A stretch of 64,000 nucleotides of DNA from Phenylobacterium kunshanense (GTDB lineage: Bacteria > Pseudomonadota > Alphaproteobacteria > Caulobacterales > Caulobacteraceae), in contig NZ_QFYS01000003.1 in the NCBI RefSeq assembly GCF_003254525.1, positions 124,001-188,000 on the forward strand, written 5' to 3'. The translations under genes and the position numbers were made by a program. The notes under the pieces are model-generated. The model saw only the letters and a program-made list of their open reading frames with translations, did not search any database and was not told where the DNA came from. Shown here in pieces: positions 44,559-52,336 of this stretch; position 1 is the stretch's first letter, and each line of letters opens with the position of its first letter.

Positions 44559-45784
44559 GCGGGCGGGGCCTTGGGCAGGACCGCGAGCAGGCGGTCGACG
44601 TCGTTCATGTCGTTGAACACCGAGAGCGAGACGCGGAAGCGGTTGGCGCTGACGGTCAGGCGAAGGTCGTTCCTGGCCAGCAGGTCGCTCAGCTTCGCCC
44701 GGGCGTCCTTGAGGGCGAAGGCGACCAGGGGCGTGCGGCTGCCGAGCGGTGTCATCGGCTGGTAGCCGCGGCGGCGAAGCTCGGTCTGGATCGCGTCGGC
44801 CATCGGCTGGCGGTAGGCCTGGATGCGGTCGACGCCCAGCCCGCGGATGAAGCCCAGGCTGTGCTCGAGCTGGACCACGCCGGTCCACGATGTGGTTCCC
44901 ATGGCGAACTTGCCGGTGGCGCCGGGGGCGTAGCCGTAGTCGGCGACCGCCTCGCCGGGCGGGTCGAAAGGGAAGACGTGGGTGACGAACCGGCCGCCGA
45001 CCTGGTGATAGCCCCACCAGGGCCGCGCGATCTTCTCCTGCACCTCGCGGCGCACGTAGAGGAAGGCGAGGCCGAAGTCGCCCATCAGCCACTTGTAGGA
45101 GGATGAGGCCGCGAAATCGACGCCGGCCGCCCGCAGGTCCAGGGGCGTGGAGCCGGCGCCGTGGACGATGTCGGCATAGACGTAGGCGCCGTGGGCGTGA
45201 GCCAGGTCGCAGACGGCCTTCAGGTCGTGCTCGAAGCCGTTGGTGGTCGAGACGTGGCTGATGGAGACCAGCTTCGTCCTGTCGTTCACGGCGGCCGCCA
45301 TGGCCTGCATGTCGATGCGACCCTCGGGGGTCATCGGCAGGGTCACCACGTCGACCCCAGCCTTGCCAAGCTCGCCGTAGGTGTAGAACGAGCCGAAGAA
45401 GTGCAGGGCGTCGGTGACGATGCGTCCGCCGGCCTCAGGGAAGCCCAGGGCCTGGAGGACGAGGTTCTCGCCCATGGTGGTGGACTGGATCATGGTCAGC
45501 TCGTCGGGCGCCGCGCCGACCAGGGCGCCGAAGCCCTCCACGACCGCCTTCTCCTTGGCGTCCATGCTGTAGCCGGGCCAGAGCCCGTCGCGGGTCTTGT
45601 AGCGGAGGTATTCCTCAAGCGCGGCGCGGGCGCCCAGCGGCATGGGATGGGTCGAGCCGCTGTCGAGGTAGACGTAAGGCATCTTCGCGAAGGCGGCCTT
45701 CGCCGGCAGGGCCTGCTCGGCGGCGTGGGCCAGGGCGGGCGCCGCTGCGGCGCCGGCGACGAGGGCTCTACGGGTGAATTCCAT
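44555..45784 (-). CDS. Tat-exported class V PLP enzyme (aminotransferase/cysteine desulfurase fold)
   Basis: A 409-residue fold-type I class V enzyme. The N-terminus FTRRALVAGAAAAPALA is a twin-arginine signal, so the cofactor-loaded enzyme should be exported folded. Seen: a cofactor-binding STTMGENLVL block (about 101-110), SHVSTTNGFEHDL, YADIVHGAG (Asp205), and the Schiff-base lysine in SSSYKWLMGDFG (Lys231). Relatives include isopenicillin-N-epimerase-like proteins and the periplasmic PvdN. It could act on an amino-acid or peptide substrate as an epimerase, lyase or oxidative enzyme. The motif copy at 45827-45843 lies 42 bases upstream; it is coupled to the S10 gene downstream. Confidence 0.9.
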   Translation of the reverse strand: MEFTRRALVAGAAAAPALAHAAEQALPAKAAFAKMPYVYLDSGSTHPMPLGARAALEEYLRYKTRDGLWPGYSMDAKEKAVVEGFGALVGAAPDELTMIQSTTMGENLVLQALGFPEAGGRIVTDALHFFGSFYTYGELGKAGVDVVTLPMTPEGRIDMQAMAAAVNDRTKLVSISHVSTTNGFEHDLKAVCDLAHAHGAYVYADIVHGAGSTPLDLRAAGVDFAASSSYKWLMGDFGLAFLYVRREVQEKIARPWWGYHQVGGRFVTHVFPFDPPGEAVADYGYAPGATGKFAMGTTSWTGVVQLEHSLGFIRGLGVDRIQAYRQPMADAIQTELRRRGYQPMTPLGSRTPLVAFALKDARAKLSDLLARNDLRLTVSANRFRVSLSVFNDMNDVDRLLAVLPKAPPA

Positions 45785-45826
45785 CGGGTCTCCTGCCCCT
45801 CGACGACAAGGCTAGCTCCGCAAGGT

Positions 45827-45843
45827 CGGATTATCCTTTCGAA
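45827..45843 (-). promoter_or_regulatory. copy 2 of the peptide-cluster motif (TTCGAAAGGATAATCCG)
   Basis: Minus-strand copy with four differences (first two bases, plus the AAAA to ATAA change at one position). Its end is 42 bases before the PLP-enzyme ATG. Contains the small dyad GGATAATCC. Confidence 0.6.
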
Positions 45844-45887
45844 CTTCGGGCGGGGCGCCGGGTCGCTTGGATGATTTATTCGTGGGC

Positions 45888-46370
45888 CTACCGGAACTGG
45901 CGGGCGACGAGCGGCACGGCCTGACTGCTCTTCTGGGCGCCGAGGGTGACAATGGAGCGGACGTCGACCACGCCGGGCAGCTTCAGCAGCACCGAGAAGA
46001 TGAAGTCCTGGTACCAGGCGACGTCGGGGGCCAGGATCTTCATCATGGCGTCCATCTCGCCGAATACGGTCCAGCAGTCCTGGATTTCCGGGATGCTGTT
46101 GATCGCCTTGTAGAAATTCGCCCGCTCGGCCTCGGTGAGCGTGGTCATCTTCACCTGGGCGAAGATCTGCATCTTGTAGCCGAGCTTCTCGTGGTCGACG
46201 ACGGCGACGATCCCCTTGATGTAGCCCTCCTCGCGCAGCCGCTGGATGCGCCGCCAGCACGGCGACTGCGACAAGCCTACCCGCTCCGCCAGCTCGCCCG
46301 TCGAGAGCGAGGCGTCCTTCTGCATCAGCTCCAGGATCTTGATGTCGATCGCGTCCAGCGGGGCGGGCAT
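45888..46370 (-). CDS. Lrp/AsnC-family transcriptional regulator
   Basis: A 160-residue feast/famine regulator. The N-terminal HTH (about 5-55; AIDIKILELMQKDASLSTGE, then LAERVGLSQSPCWRRIQRL) and C-terminal RAM ligand domain (about 75-145; FYKAINSIPEIQDCWTVFGE) are both complete. The ATG at 46370 has AGGA seven bases upstream. Lrp proteins sense amino acids. It lies between the PLP-enzyme/S10 operon and the TonB receptor, so it is the natural candidate regulator of the peptide cluster, although no copy of the shared motif is seen at its own promoter. A 25-base palindrome lies 112 bases upstream in the divergent control region. Confidence 0.95.
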   Translation of the reverse strand: MPAPLDAIDIKILELMQKDASLSTGELAERVGLSQSPCWRRIQRLREEGYIKGIVAVVDHEKLGYKMQIFAQVKMTTLTEAERANFYKAINSIPEIQDCWTVFGEMDAMMKILAPDVAWYQDFIFSVLLKLPGVVDVRSIVTLGAQKSSQAVPLVARQFR

Positions 46371-46481
46371 AGAAATGTCCTGTGCGGCAAGGTTGCGCGC
46401 ATAGCGGATGCACGAAACGTCGCTGTCAAGGCTGGGCTGTGTCGGTTGGCGGGACCCGGCGTCACCGTCGGTTCCTGCATT

Positions 46482-46506
46482 GGCCATGCACGGCCGTGCT
46501 GTGGCC
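46482..46506. promoter_or_regulatory. palindrome around GCACGGCCGTGC between lrp and TonB receptor
   Basis: GCACGGCCGTGC (46488-46499) is perfect; flanks GGCCA (46482-46486) and TGGCC (46502-46506) extend it with one extra base on the right. Within the 273-base divergent gap. Candidate operator for the Lrp protein or another regulator. Confidence 0.4.
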
Positions 46507-46545
46507 TGCATTATCAATCTGTGACGCGCGCGTGATGCTTCCAAG

Positions 46546-46562
46546 AACGAAAAGAAAAACCG
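46546..46562 (+). promoter_or_regulatory. copy 3 of the peptide-cluster motif (AACGAAAAGAAAAACCG)
   Basis: Matches the core at 15 of 17 positions. Its end is 81 bases before the receptor ATG, about twice the distance seen at the other four copies, so the receptor mRNA may have a longer leader. Confidence 0.55.
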
Positions 46563-46643
46563 AGCCTCCGACATTACCGTTCGTTCACGCAGAGCTCTGG
46601 GCGGGTCCCTAACCCTCCTGTCCGGGCCGGAACCGCGGGGGAT

Positions 46644-49616
46644 ATGATGATCGGGAATTCGGTGCGCGGGCGGCTGTTCGCCTCGACCATGGTGGCGGGC
46701 CTCGCGCTGACGGCGGCCCAGCCGGCCGCGGCCCAGGCCGTGGGCGACGCGCAGGAGCTGGGCGAGGTGGTCATCACCGGCTCGCGCATCAAGCGCGCCG
46801 AGACGACGACCGAAGCGCCGGTGGCGGTGATCGACGCCCAGGCGATCATGGACCGCGGCTTCGTGCAGGCCGGTCAGGCGCTGAACGAGCTCACCTCCAA
46901 CATGCCTCAGTTCGCCATCGCGCCCGGCAACGGGGCGGCGGCTGGCAGCGGCCAGCAGTTCCCGAACATCTTCGGCCTCGGACCGGGACGCACGCTGACG
47001 CTGGTCAACGGCCGCCGGTTCGTGACCTCCTCGCAGGGCCTGGGCGACCGGGTGGTCGACACCAACATCATCCCGACAGGCCTCATCCAGCGTGTGGATG
47101 TGGTCCAGGGCGGCGGCGCCGCCGTCTACGGCTCGGACGCCATCGCCGGGGTGGTGAACTACGTCCTGAAGGACAACTTCGAGGGCCTGGAGCTGGACGC
47201 CCAGTACGGCATCAGCTCGCGCAACGACTATCCGGAGTCCAGCCTGCGGGCGACGGCCGGCCGCAACTTCCTGGACGACCGCGCGAACCTCGCGGTGAAC
47301 CTGGAATGGTCGAAGACCCGGCCGCTGTACGACTACGACCGCCCCCGCTCGAACCTGGGCCGGGTGACGATCTCGAACCCGCTGAACCGCTCGAATTCCG
47401 ACGGGATCCCCGCCGTCACCGAGAACCTCAACACGCGGTTCGTGAGCTTCAACGCCAACGGCGTGCTGTTCAATCCGGGCCCGCCCTTCGCCAGCTCGAT
47501 CTACCGCGTCGGAGGCGTGCCGCAGCAGTTCAACGCCGCCGGCACGGCGCTGGTCCCGTACAGCATCGGCAACCTGCTCAACAACGCGGTCCCGCCCTTC
47601 ACCAGCGGCGGCGACGGCAATCCGTACCAGGAACTCGCGGCGCTCTACACGGGTGTCGAGCGCTGGGCCGGCACCGTGGTGGGTCACTACGACATCACCG
47701 ACCGCATCAAGCTGTCGGGCGAGCTTCTCTACGCCCGGGTCGGAAGCCGCGACCCCTATGGCAACCAGGCCAGCAATACGGTGCTGAACAACGCCGCCAG
47801 CGGCGCCGGCGCGATCTCGGTGTCCCGCACGAACCCGTATCTGTCGCCCGAGGTGCGGGCGATCCTTGGGCCGGCCGGCGCGCCGCTGACGCTCTCGAAG
47901 TGGTGGAGCGACCTGCTGCCGACCCGCGAGAACAACCTGCAGACCGACACCGTCCGGGCCCTGCTGGCCCTCGACGGTGACTTCGACGTGGGCGAGCGGA
48001 ACTTCTACTGGAGCGTCTCGGCCAGCCATGCCGAGACCGACGGCGAACTGCGCGGCTGGGGCGTCTGGACCTCGCGGTTCAACAATGCGGTCAACGCGGT
48101 GCGGAACTCGGCCGGCAACATCGTCTGCGGGATCAACGCCGACGCCTCGACGGCCAATGACGACCCGGCCTGCGCGCCGCTGAACCCGTTCGGCGTGGGC
48201 AACGTCAGCCAGGAGGCGCGGCTCTACGTGACCACGCCGATCGGCCAGGACTACCTCAACACCCAAGACGACTATCTGGCGACCCTGGGCGGCGACCTGA
48301 TCGCCCTGCCGGGCGGCAAGGCGAAGTTCAGCGTCGCCTACGAGCACCGCGCGGAGAAGGCCAAGTTCGTCCCACTGGCGGCAAACCAGCAGGGCCTCGT
48401 CGGCTCGCGGGTGCCGACGGTCGCCACCGGCGGCAAGTTCAACACCGACGAGTTCTCGGCCGAGCTGCTGGTCCCGGTGCTGGGCGGCGATTTCAGCCTT
48501 CCGTTCGCCCGGTCGGTCGAGCTGAACGGCGCCTACCGCTATGTGGACCATTCCATCGCCGGCAAGGAAGACGTCTGGGGCGTAGGCGGCCGCTGGGAAG
48601 TGGTCGAGGGCTTCACGCTCCGCGCCTCGCGCAGCCGCAACTTCCGGGCTCCCACCCTCGACCAGCTCTTCGCGCCGACGCGGACGGCGCTGGGCTCGAT
48701 CGGGGTGGATCCATGCGACGCCGACCGGATCGCGTCCGGCCCCGCGCCGGCCACGCGCCTCGCCAACTGTCAGGCGCTGTTCCGGGCCAACCCCGGCTAC
48801 GGCAATCTCGCCACCTTCCAGGACTTGGCCGAGAACTTCTCCTCGGCTCAGATCACCACGGGCGGCAACTCGGCGCTGAAGAACGAAATCGCCAAGACCT
48901 GGACCTACGGCTTCGTCTTCCAGCCGACGTTCATCCCGGGCCTGACGATCGTCGCCGACCGCGTCGAGGTGGACCTGACCAACGGCCTGTCGGCGTTCAC
49001 GCCACAGAACTTCCTGGAGACCTGCTTCGACTCCTCGCCGCAGCCGGCCGACATCTGCTCGACCTTCGCGCGTGATGCGGCGGGCCAGATCATCTCGGCG
49101 CGCTCGACGACGTTCAACGCGGGCCGAACCACGTTCCGCGGTGAGGTCTACAACATCAACTACACCTTCCCGATCGGCCGGTTCTTCGAGGACCGCGATC
49201 TGGGCGAGCTGGAGCTGAACCTGGAGGCGACCCGCACCGAGAAGCTGGAAGTGTCGGTGACCGGCTTCGATGTGCTCCGCGTGGACAACACCTCCTCGAC
49301 GACCGGCTACGGTCCGTCGCCGGACTTCGCAGCGAAGTTCGACGCGCGGTTCCGCAAGGGTCCGTTCCGCGCGACCTACACCATGAACTATCTGTCGCCG
49401 GTGAAATTCCAGGCCAACTCGACCATCGAGACGGTGCCGACGCCGACGATCAAGGAGAACATCCGGCACAATGTGTCGGCCTCGTACGACTTCCTGAACT
49501 ACACGGTCCGGGCCGGGGTCACCAACCTGACCGACGAGGAGCCGTCGTTCCCCACCCGCACCTATGGCGACATTCTTGGCCGGCGGTACTTCGTCGGCGT
49601 GAAGGCCAGGTTCTAG
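46644..49616 (+). CDS. large TonB-dependent outer-membrane receptor
   Basis: A 990-residue receptor. Signal peptide ends AAAQA (about 31), then a TonB-box-like GEVVITGSRIKR, a plug (about 50-175; VNGRRFVTSSQGLGDRVVDT, then VQGGGAAVYGSDAIAGVVNY), and a barrel ending FVGVKARF. The ITGSRI box, NIFGLG and long barrel are typical of receptors that, in Caulobacterales and Sphingomonads, sit beside exported peptidases. Start: two adjacent ATG codons at 46644/46647 after a G-rich site. It leads a unit with the OCD-family enzyme and M61 peptidase, separated from them by a hairpin. Predicted to import the substrate that the exported peptidases process. Confidence 0.94.
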   Translation: MMIGNSVRGRLFASTMVAGLALTAAQPAAAQAVGDAQELGEVVITGSRIKRAETTTEAPVAVIDAQAIMDRGFVQAGQALNELTSNMPQFAIAPGNGAAAGSGQQFPNIFGLGPGRTLTLVNGRRFVTSSQGLGDRVVDTNIIPTGLIQRVDVVQGGGAAVYGSDAIAGVVNYVLKDNFEGLELDAQYGISSRNDYPESSLRATAGRNFLDDRANLAVNLEWSKTRPLYDYDRPRSNLGRVTISNPLNRSNSDGIPAVTENLNTRFVSFNANGVLFNPGPPFASSIYRVGGVPQQFNAAGTALVPYSIGNLLNNAVPPFTSGGDGNPYQELAALYTGVERWAGTVVGHYDITDRIKLSGELLYARVGSRDPYGNQASNTVLNNAASGAGAISVSRTNPYLSPEVRAILGPAGAPLTLSKWWSDLLPTRENNLQTDTVRALLALDGDFDVGERNFYWSVSASHAETDGELRGWGVWTSRFNNAVNAVRNSAGNIVCGINADASTANDDPACAPLNPFGVGNVSQEARLYVTTPIGQDYLNTQDDYLATLGGDLIALPGGKAKFSVAYEHRAEKAKFVPLAANQQGLVGSRVPTVATGGKFNTDEFSAELLVPVLGGDFSLPFARSVELNGAYRYVDHSIAGKEDVWGVGGRWEVVEGFTLRASRSRNFRAPTLDQLFAPTRTALGSIGVDPCDADRIASGPAPATRLANCQALFRANPGYGNLATFQDLAENFSSAQITTGGNSALKNEIAKTWTYGFVFQPTFIPGLTIVADRVEVDLTNGLSAFTPQNFLETCFDSSPQPADICSTFARDAAGQIISARSTTFNAGRTTFRGEVYNINYTFPIGRFFEDRDLGELELNLEATRTEKLEVSVTGFDVLRVDNTSSTTGYGPSPDFAAKFDARFRKGPFRATYTMNYLSPVKFQANSTIETVPTPTIKENIRHNVSASYDFLNYTVRAGVTNLTDEEPSFPTRTYGDILGRRYFVGVKARF

Positions 49617-49648
49617 TACGGCGCGAGCCAGAGTATCGGATCGCGTGG

Positions 49649-49680
49649 ACGCGGCGGCGGACCCCACTTCGCCGCCGCGT
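49649..49680 (+). terminator. hairpin between TonB receptor and OCD-family gene
   Basis: ACGCGGCGGCG (49649-49659) and CGCCGCCGCGT (49670-49680), 11 bp with a 10-base loop, followed by TCGTCATT. It starts 33 bases after the receptor stop and ends 20 before the next ATG. A partial terminator or mRNA stabiliser that lowers expression of the downstream enzymes is likely. Confidence 0.55.
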
Positions 49681-49700
49681 TCGTCATTGGAGGGTCACCC

Positions 49701-50642
49701 ATGCGGTTCATCGACCAGGACGAGGTGCGCGAGCGGCTGACCTACGAACTGTGCATCCCCCTCGTGCGGCAGGCGATGATCGCCTTTTCGCGTGGGGAGA
49801 CCCGCCAGCACCTGCGCTCGATCCTCCCGCTCAGCGAGGGGCGGGTGCTGGGGATCATGCCGGGGGCCCTGGGCGAACACGCCATGTTCGGCGCCAAGCT
49901 GATCAGCGTCTTTGCCGGGAATTTCGCCAAGGGCATCCAGTCGCACCAGGGCGTGGTCGTGCTGTTCGACGGCGAGAGCGGGGCGCCCGTCTGCATCGCC
50001 CATGCCGGCGAGGTCACGGCGATCCGGACCGCCGCCGCCAGCGCCGTGGCCACCGACGCGCTGGCGCGGCCCGACGCGGCGCGCATGGCGATCCTGGGCT
50101 ATGGCGAGCAGGCCCATACCCACGCACGGGCCATCTCGAAGGTGCGCAAGCTGGAGGCGATCACCGTCTGGGGCCGGGACCCCGCGCGCGCCAAGGCGTT
50201 CGCCAAGTCGGTGGAGGTCGAACTGGGCCTGCCAGTGTTCGTCGCCTCGACCGTCCGCCAGGCCGTCACCGGCGTCGACATCGTGACGACAGTGACCAAT
50301 GCGCGGGAGCCGATCCTGGAGGGGGCCTGGCTGGCGCCGGGCACGCACCTGAACCTTGTGGGCTCGAGCGGCGCGGGACCGACCGAGGTGGATCACGAGG
50401 TGGTGGTCCGTTCGCGCTTCATCGCCGACAGCCGCGAGGGCGTGCTGGCTCAAGGGGCCGAGTTCCTGCGCGCCAAGGCTGCCGGGCTGGTGGACGACAG
50501 CCATGTCGTGGGCGAGATCGGCCAGGTGCTTGCCGGCGACCTGGAAGGGCGGCAGTCGCGCGACCAGATCACGGTCTACAAGTCGCTCGGACACATCGTG
50601 CAGGACCTGGCGGCCGCCAAGGCGCTCTACGAGGCCGGCTGA
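49701..50642 (+). CDS. ornithine cyclodeaminase/mu-crystallin family enzyme
   Basis: A 313-residue NAD(P)-dependent protein of the OCD/mu-crystallin family. Seen: KLISVFAGNF, HAGEVTAIRTAAASAVATDA, the Rossmann loop LGYGEQAHTH (about 134-143), VTTVTNAREPIL and HLNLVGSSGAGPTEVD. The loop is GYGEQA rather than the common GTGVQA. Family activities include ornithine to proline, alanine dehydrogenase and pyrroline-2-carboxylate reductase, so which amino or imino acid it uses cannot be told. Start ATG with GGAGG seven bases upstream. No signal peptide: it should act on amino acids after uptake. Its stop overlaps the M61 start by one base. Confidence 0.92.
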   Translation: MRFIDQDEVRERLTYELCIPLVRQAMIAFSRGETRQHLRSILPLSEGRVLGIMPGALGEHAMFGAKLISVFAGNFAKGIQSHQGVVVLFDGESGAPVCIAHAGEVTAIRTAAASAVATDALARPDAARMAILGYGEQAHTHARAISKVRKLEAITVWGRDPARAKAFAKSVEVELGLPVFVASTVRQAVTGVDIVTTVTNAREPILEGAWLAPGTHLNLVGSSGAGPTEVDHEVVVRSRFIADSREGVLAQGAEFLRAKAAGLVDDSHVVGEIGQVLAGDLEGRQSRDQITVYKSLGHIVQDLAAAKALYEAG

Positions 50643-52336
50643 TGCGTCGCCTGTCGTTCGTCCTTGCTGCGGCGGCCGCCGCCACCGCCGTCCACGCCCA
50701 GACACCGCCGGAGCTCCGCGTACGCCTCGCGCCGGGACCGATGGACCAGACCGCCGGCAAGGGTTTCGTGGATGTGACCCTGACCGTTCCCCAGGTTGAC
50801 GCGGCAGAGGGCGCGCCGCTGCTGACCCTGCCGGTGGTGATCGCCAATACGGACACTGTGGCGAACACGCTGACCGGCCTGAAGGCGGTGGACGCCCTCG
50901 GCGAGGTCCCGCTGACCGTGAAGGACGACCCCGTCGCCATCGCCTATGCGCGGCGCTGGCTGGCCGGGCGGGCCGTGAAGGGCGATGTGACCGTCACCTA
51001 TCGGGCGCCCGTGGACAACACGCCGCCGACGCGCGGTTCGGGCCCGCCCTACAGCTTGCGGACCGAGGGCGGCGGCGTATCGGGTGTCGGCAACACCTTC
51101 ATCCTACTCCCTGAGGGCGGCCGCTCTTACCGGATCGCGCTGACTTGGGACCTCACGCGCCTGGGCGCCGGGGCCAAGGCCATGTCCAGCCTGGGTGAGG
51201 GTGACGTGCGGCTGGAGCCGGGCCCGGTCGAGCGCCTGCACCGCTCGCTGTTCATGGCCGGGGACATGCGCCGCGTGCCGGCGGAGGTGAAGCCGACCGG
51301 CTTCTCGGCCGCCTGGCTGGGCGACCCGCCGTTCGACCCGCGCCCGCTGATGACCTGGGCCGGCGAGCTTCACGGCTGGATGAGCGGCTTCTTCCAGGAC
51401 CCGACCCAGCCGCCGTACCGGGTGATCCTGCGTTACAACCCGATCAATGCCGGCGGCGGGGCGGCGCTGGCCAACTCCTTCCTGCTGACCTGGGGCGAGA
51501 CCGCCAAGGACCCCGAGGGGCTCAAGGGCACCCTGGCGCACGAGATGATCCATACCTGGACGGCCGGCGGGCTTGGCGGCCAATGGTACGGCGAGGGGAT
51601 CGCGGTGCACTACCAGGCGCTGCTGCCGCTGCGCGCGGGCCTGATCAAGCCCGAGGCCTATCTCGAGGACATCAACGACACGGCGCGGCGCTACTACACC
51701 AATGCGCTCAACGACACGCCGGACGACCAGATCGCCCCGCGGTTCTGGGAGGACACCCGGATCCGCGTGCTGCCGTACGACCGCGGCGCCATGTACTTCG
51801 CGGTTCTGGACGGGAAGATCCGCCGCGCGTCTGGCGGCAAGCGGTCGCTGGACGAGCTGGTGATCGAGATGTCGCGCCGGCGCCGCGTCGGCGAGCCGGT
51901 GACGGACGCAGTGTGGCTGGAGCTGCTGGACGGCGCGCTGGGGCCGGAGGGCCGGAAGGTCCACGCCGACATGCTGGCGGGCCGCTTGATGCTGCCCGAG
52001 GCGGGGGACTTCGGCCCCTGCTTCACGCGCACGACCGCTCGGTTCCGTCGTTTCGAGCTGGGCTTCGAGCCGAAGTCTCTGGTGGGCGCCGTGAAGACGA
52101 TCCGCGGCGTGCAGCCGGGATCGGAAGCCGCCAAGGCGGGGCTCCGCGACGGCGACGTGGTGACCTATGCCGCGGCTCTGGACGGGGTGCAGGGCGACCA
52201 GAAGCGCACCCTGACCTTGAACGTCACCCGCGACGGCAGGACCTTCCCGATCACCTACCTTCCGCGCGGCGAGTTGGTCGAGGCCTGGCAGTGGAGGCGT
52301 GTGCCCGGCGTGCCTGACGGCGCCTGCGGGAACTAG
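50642..52336 (+). CDS. exported M61-family (glycyl aminopeptidase-like) metallopeptidase with PDZ domain
   Basis: A 564-residue protein with a signal peptide ending HAQ (about 20). A beta-rich N-terminal domain is followed by a gluzincin active site AHEMIHTWTAGG (His300, Glu301, His304), with a third ligand in QWYGEGIAVHY (Glu318), and a PDZ-like tail (about 475-545; IRGVQPGSEAAKAGLRDGDV). This is the M61 order, though the overall sequence is divergent and somewhat short. M61 enzymes cleave N-terminal Gly/Ala residues. Coupled to the OCD gene (TGATG). Its stop overlaps that of the opposing S10 gene by four bases. Periplasmic aminopeptidase activity complementing the carboxypeptidases is the simplest reading. 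Confidence 0.88.
   Translation: MRRLSFVLAAAAAATAVHAQTPPELRVRLAPGPMDQTAGKGFVDVTLTVPQVDAAEGAPLLTLPVVIANTDTVANTLTGLKAVDALGEVPLTVKDDPVAIAYARRWLAGRAVKGDVTVTYRAPVDNTPPTRGSGPPYSLRTEGGGVSGVGNTFILLPEGGRSYRIALTWDLTRLGAGAKAMSSLGEGDVRLEPGPVERLHRSLFMAGDMRRVPAEVKPTGFSAAWLGDPPFDPRPLMTWAGELHGWMSGFFQDPTQPPYRVILRYNPINAGGGAALANSFLLTWGETAKDPEGLKGTLAHEMIHTWTAGGLGGQWYGEGIAVHYQALLPLRAGLIKPEAYLEDINDTARRYYTNALNDTPDDQIAPRFWEDTRIRVLPYDRGAMYFAVLDGKIRRASGGKRSLDELVIEMSRRRRVGEPVTDAVWLELLDGALGPEGRKVHADMLAGRLMLPEAGDFGPCFTRTTARFRRFELGFEPKSLVGAVKTIRGVQPGSEAAKAGLRDGDVVTYAAALDGVQGDQKRTLTLNVTRDGRTFPITYLPRGELVEAWQWRRVPGVPDGACGN

Noticed and set aside
46371-49667. Very long open frame antisense to the 990-residue TonB receptor
   Set aside because: It arises from GC-rich codon bias; it has no family-like sequence, low-complexity R/G/V/H composition, and the real gene in that frame is only the Lrp regulator ending at 45888.
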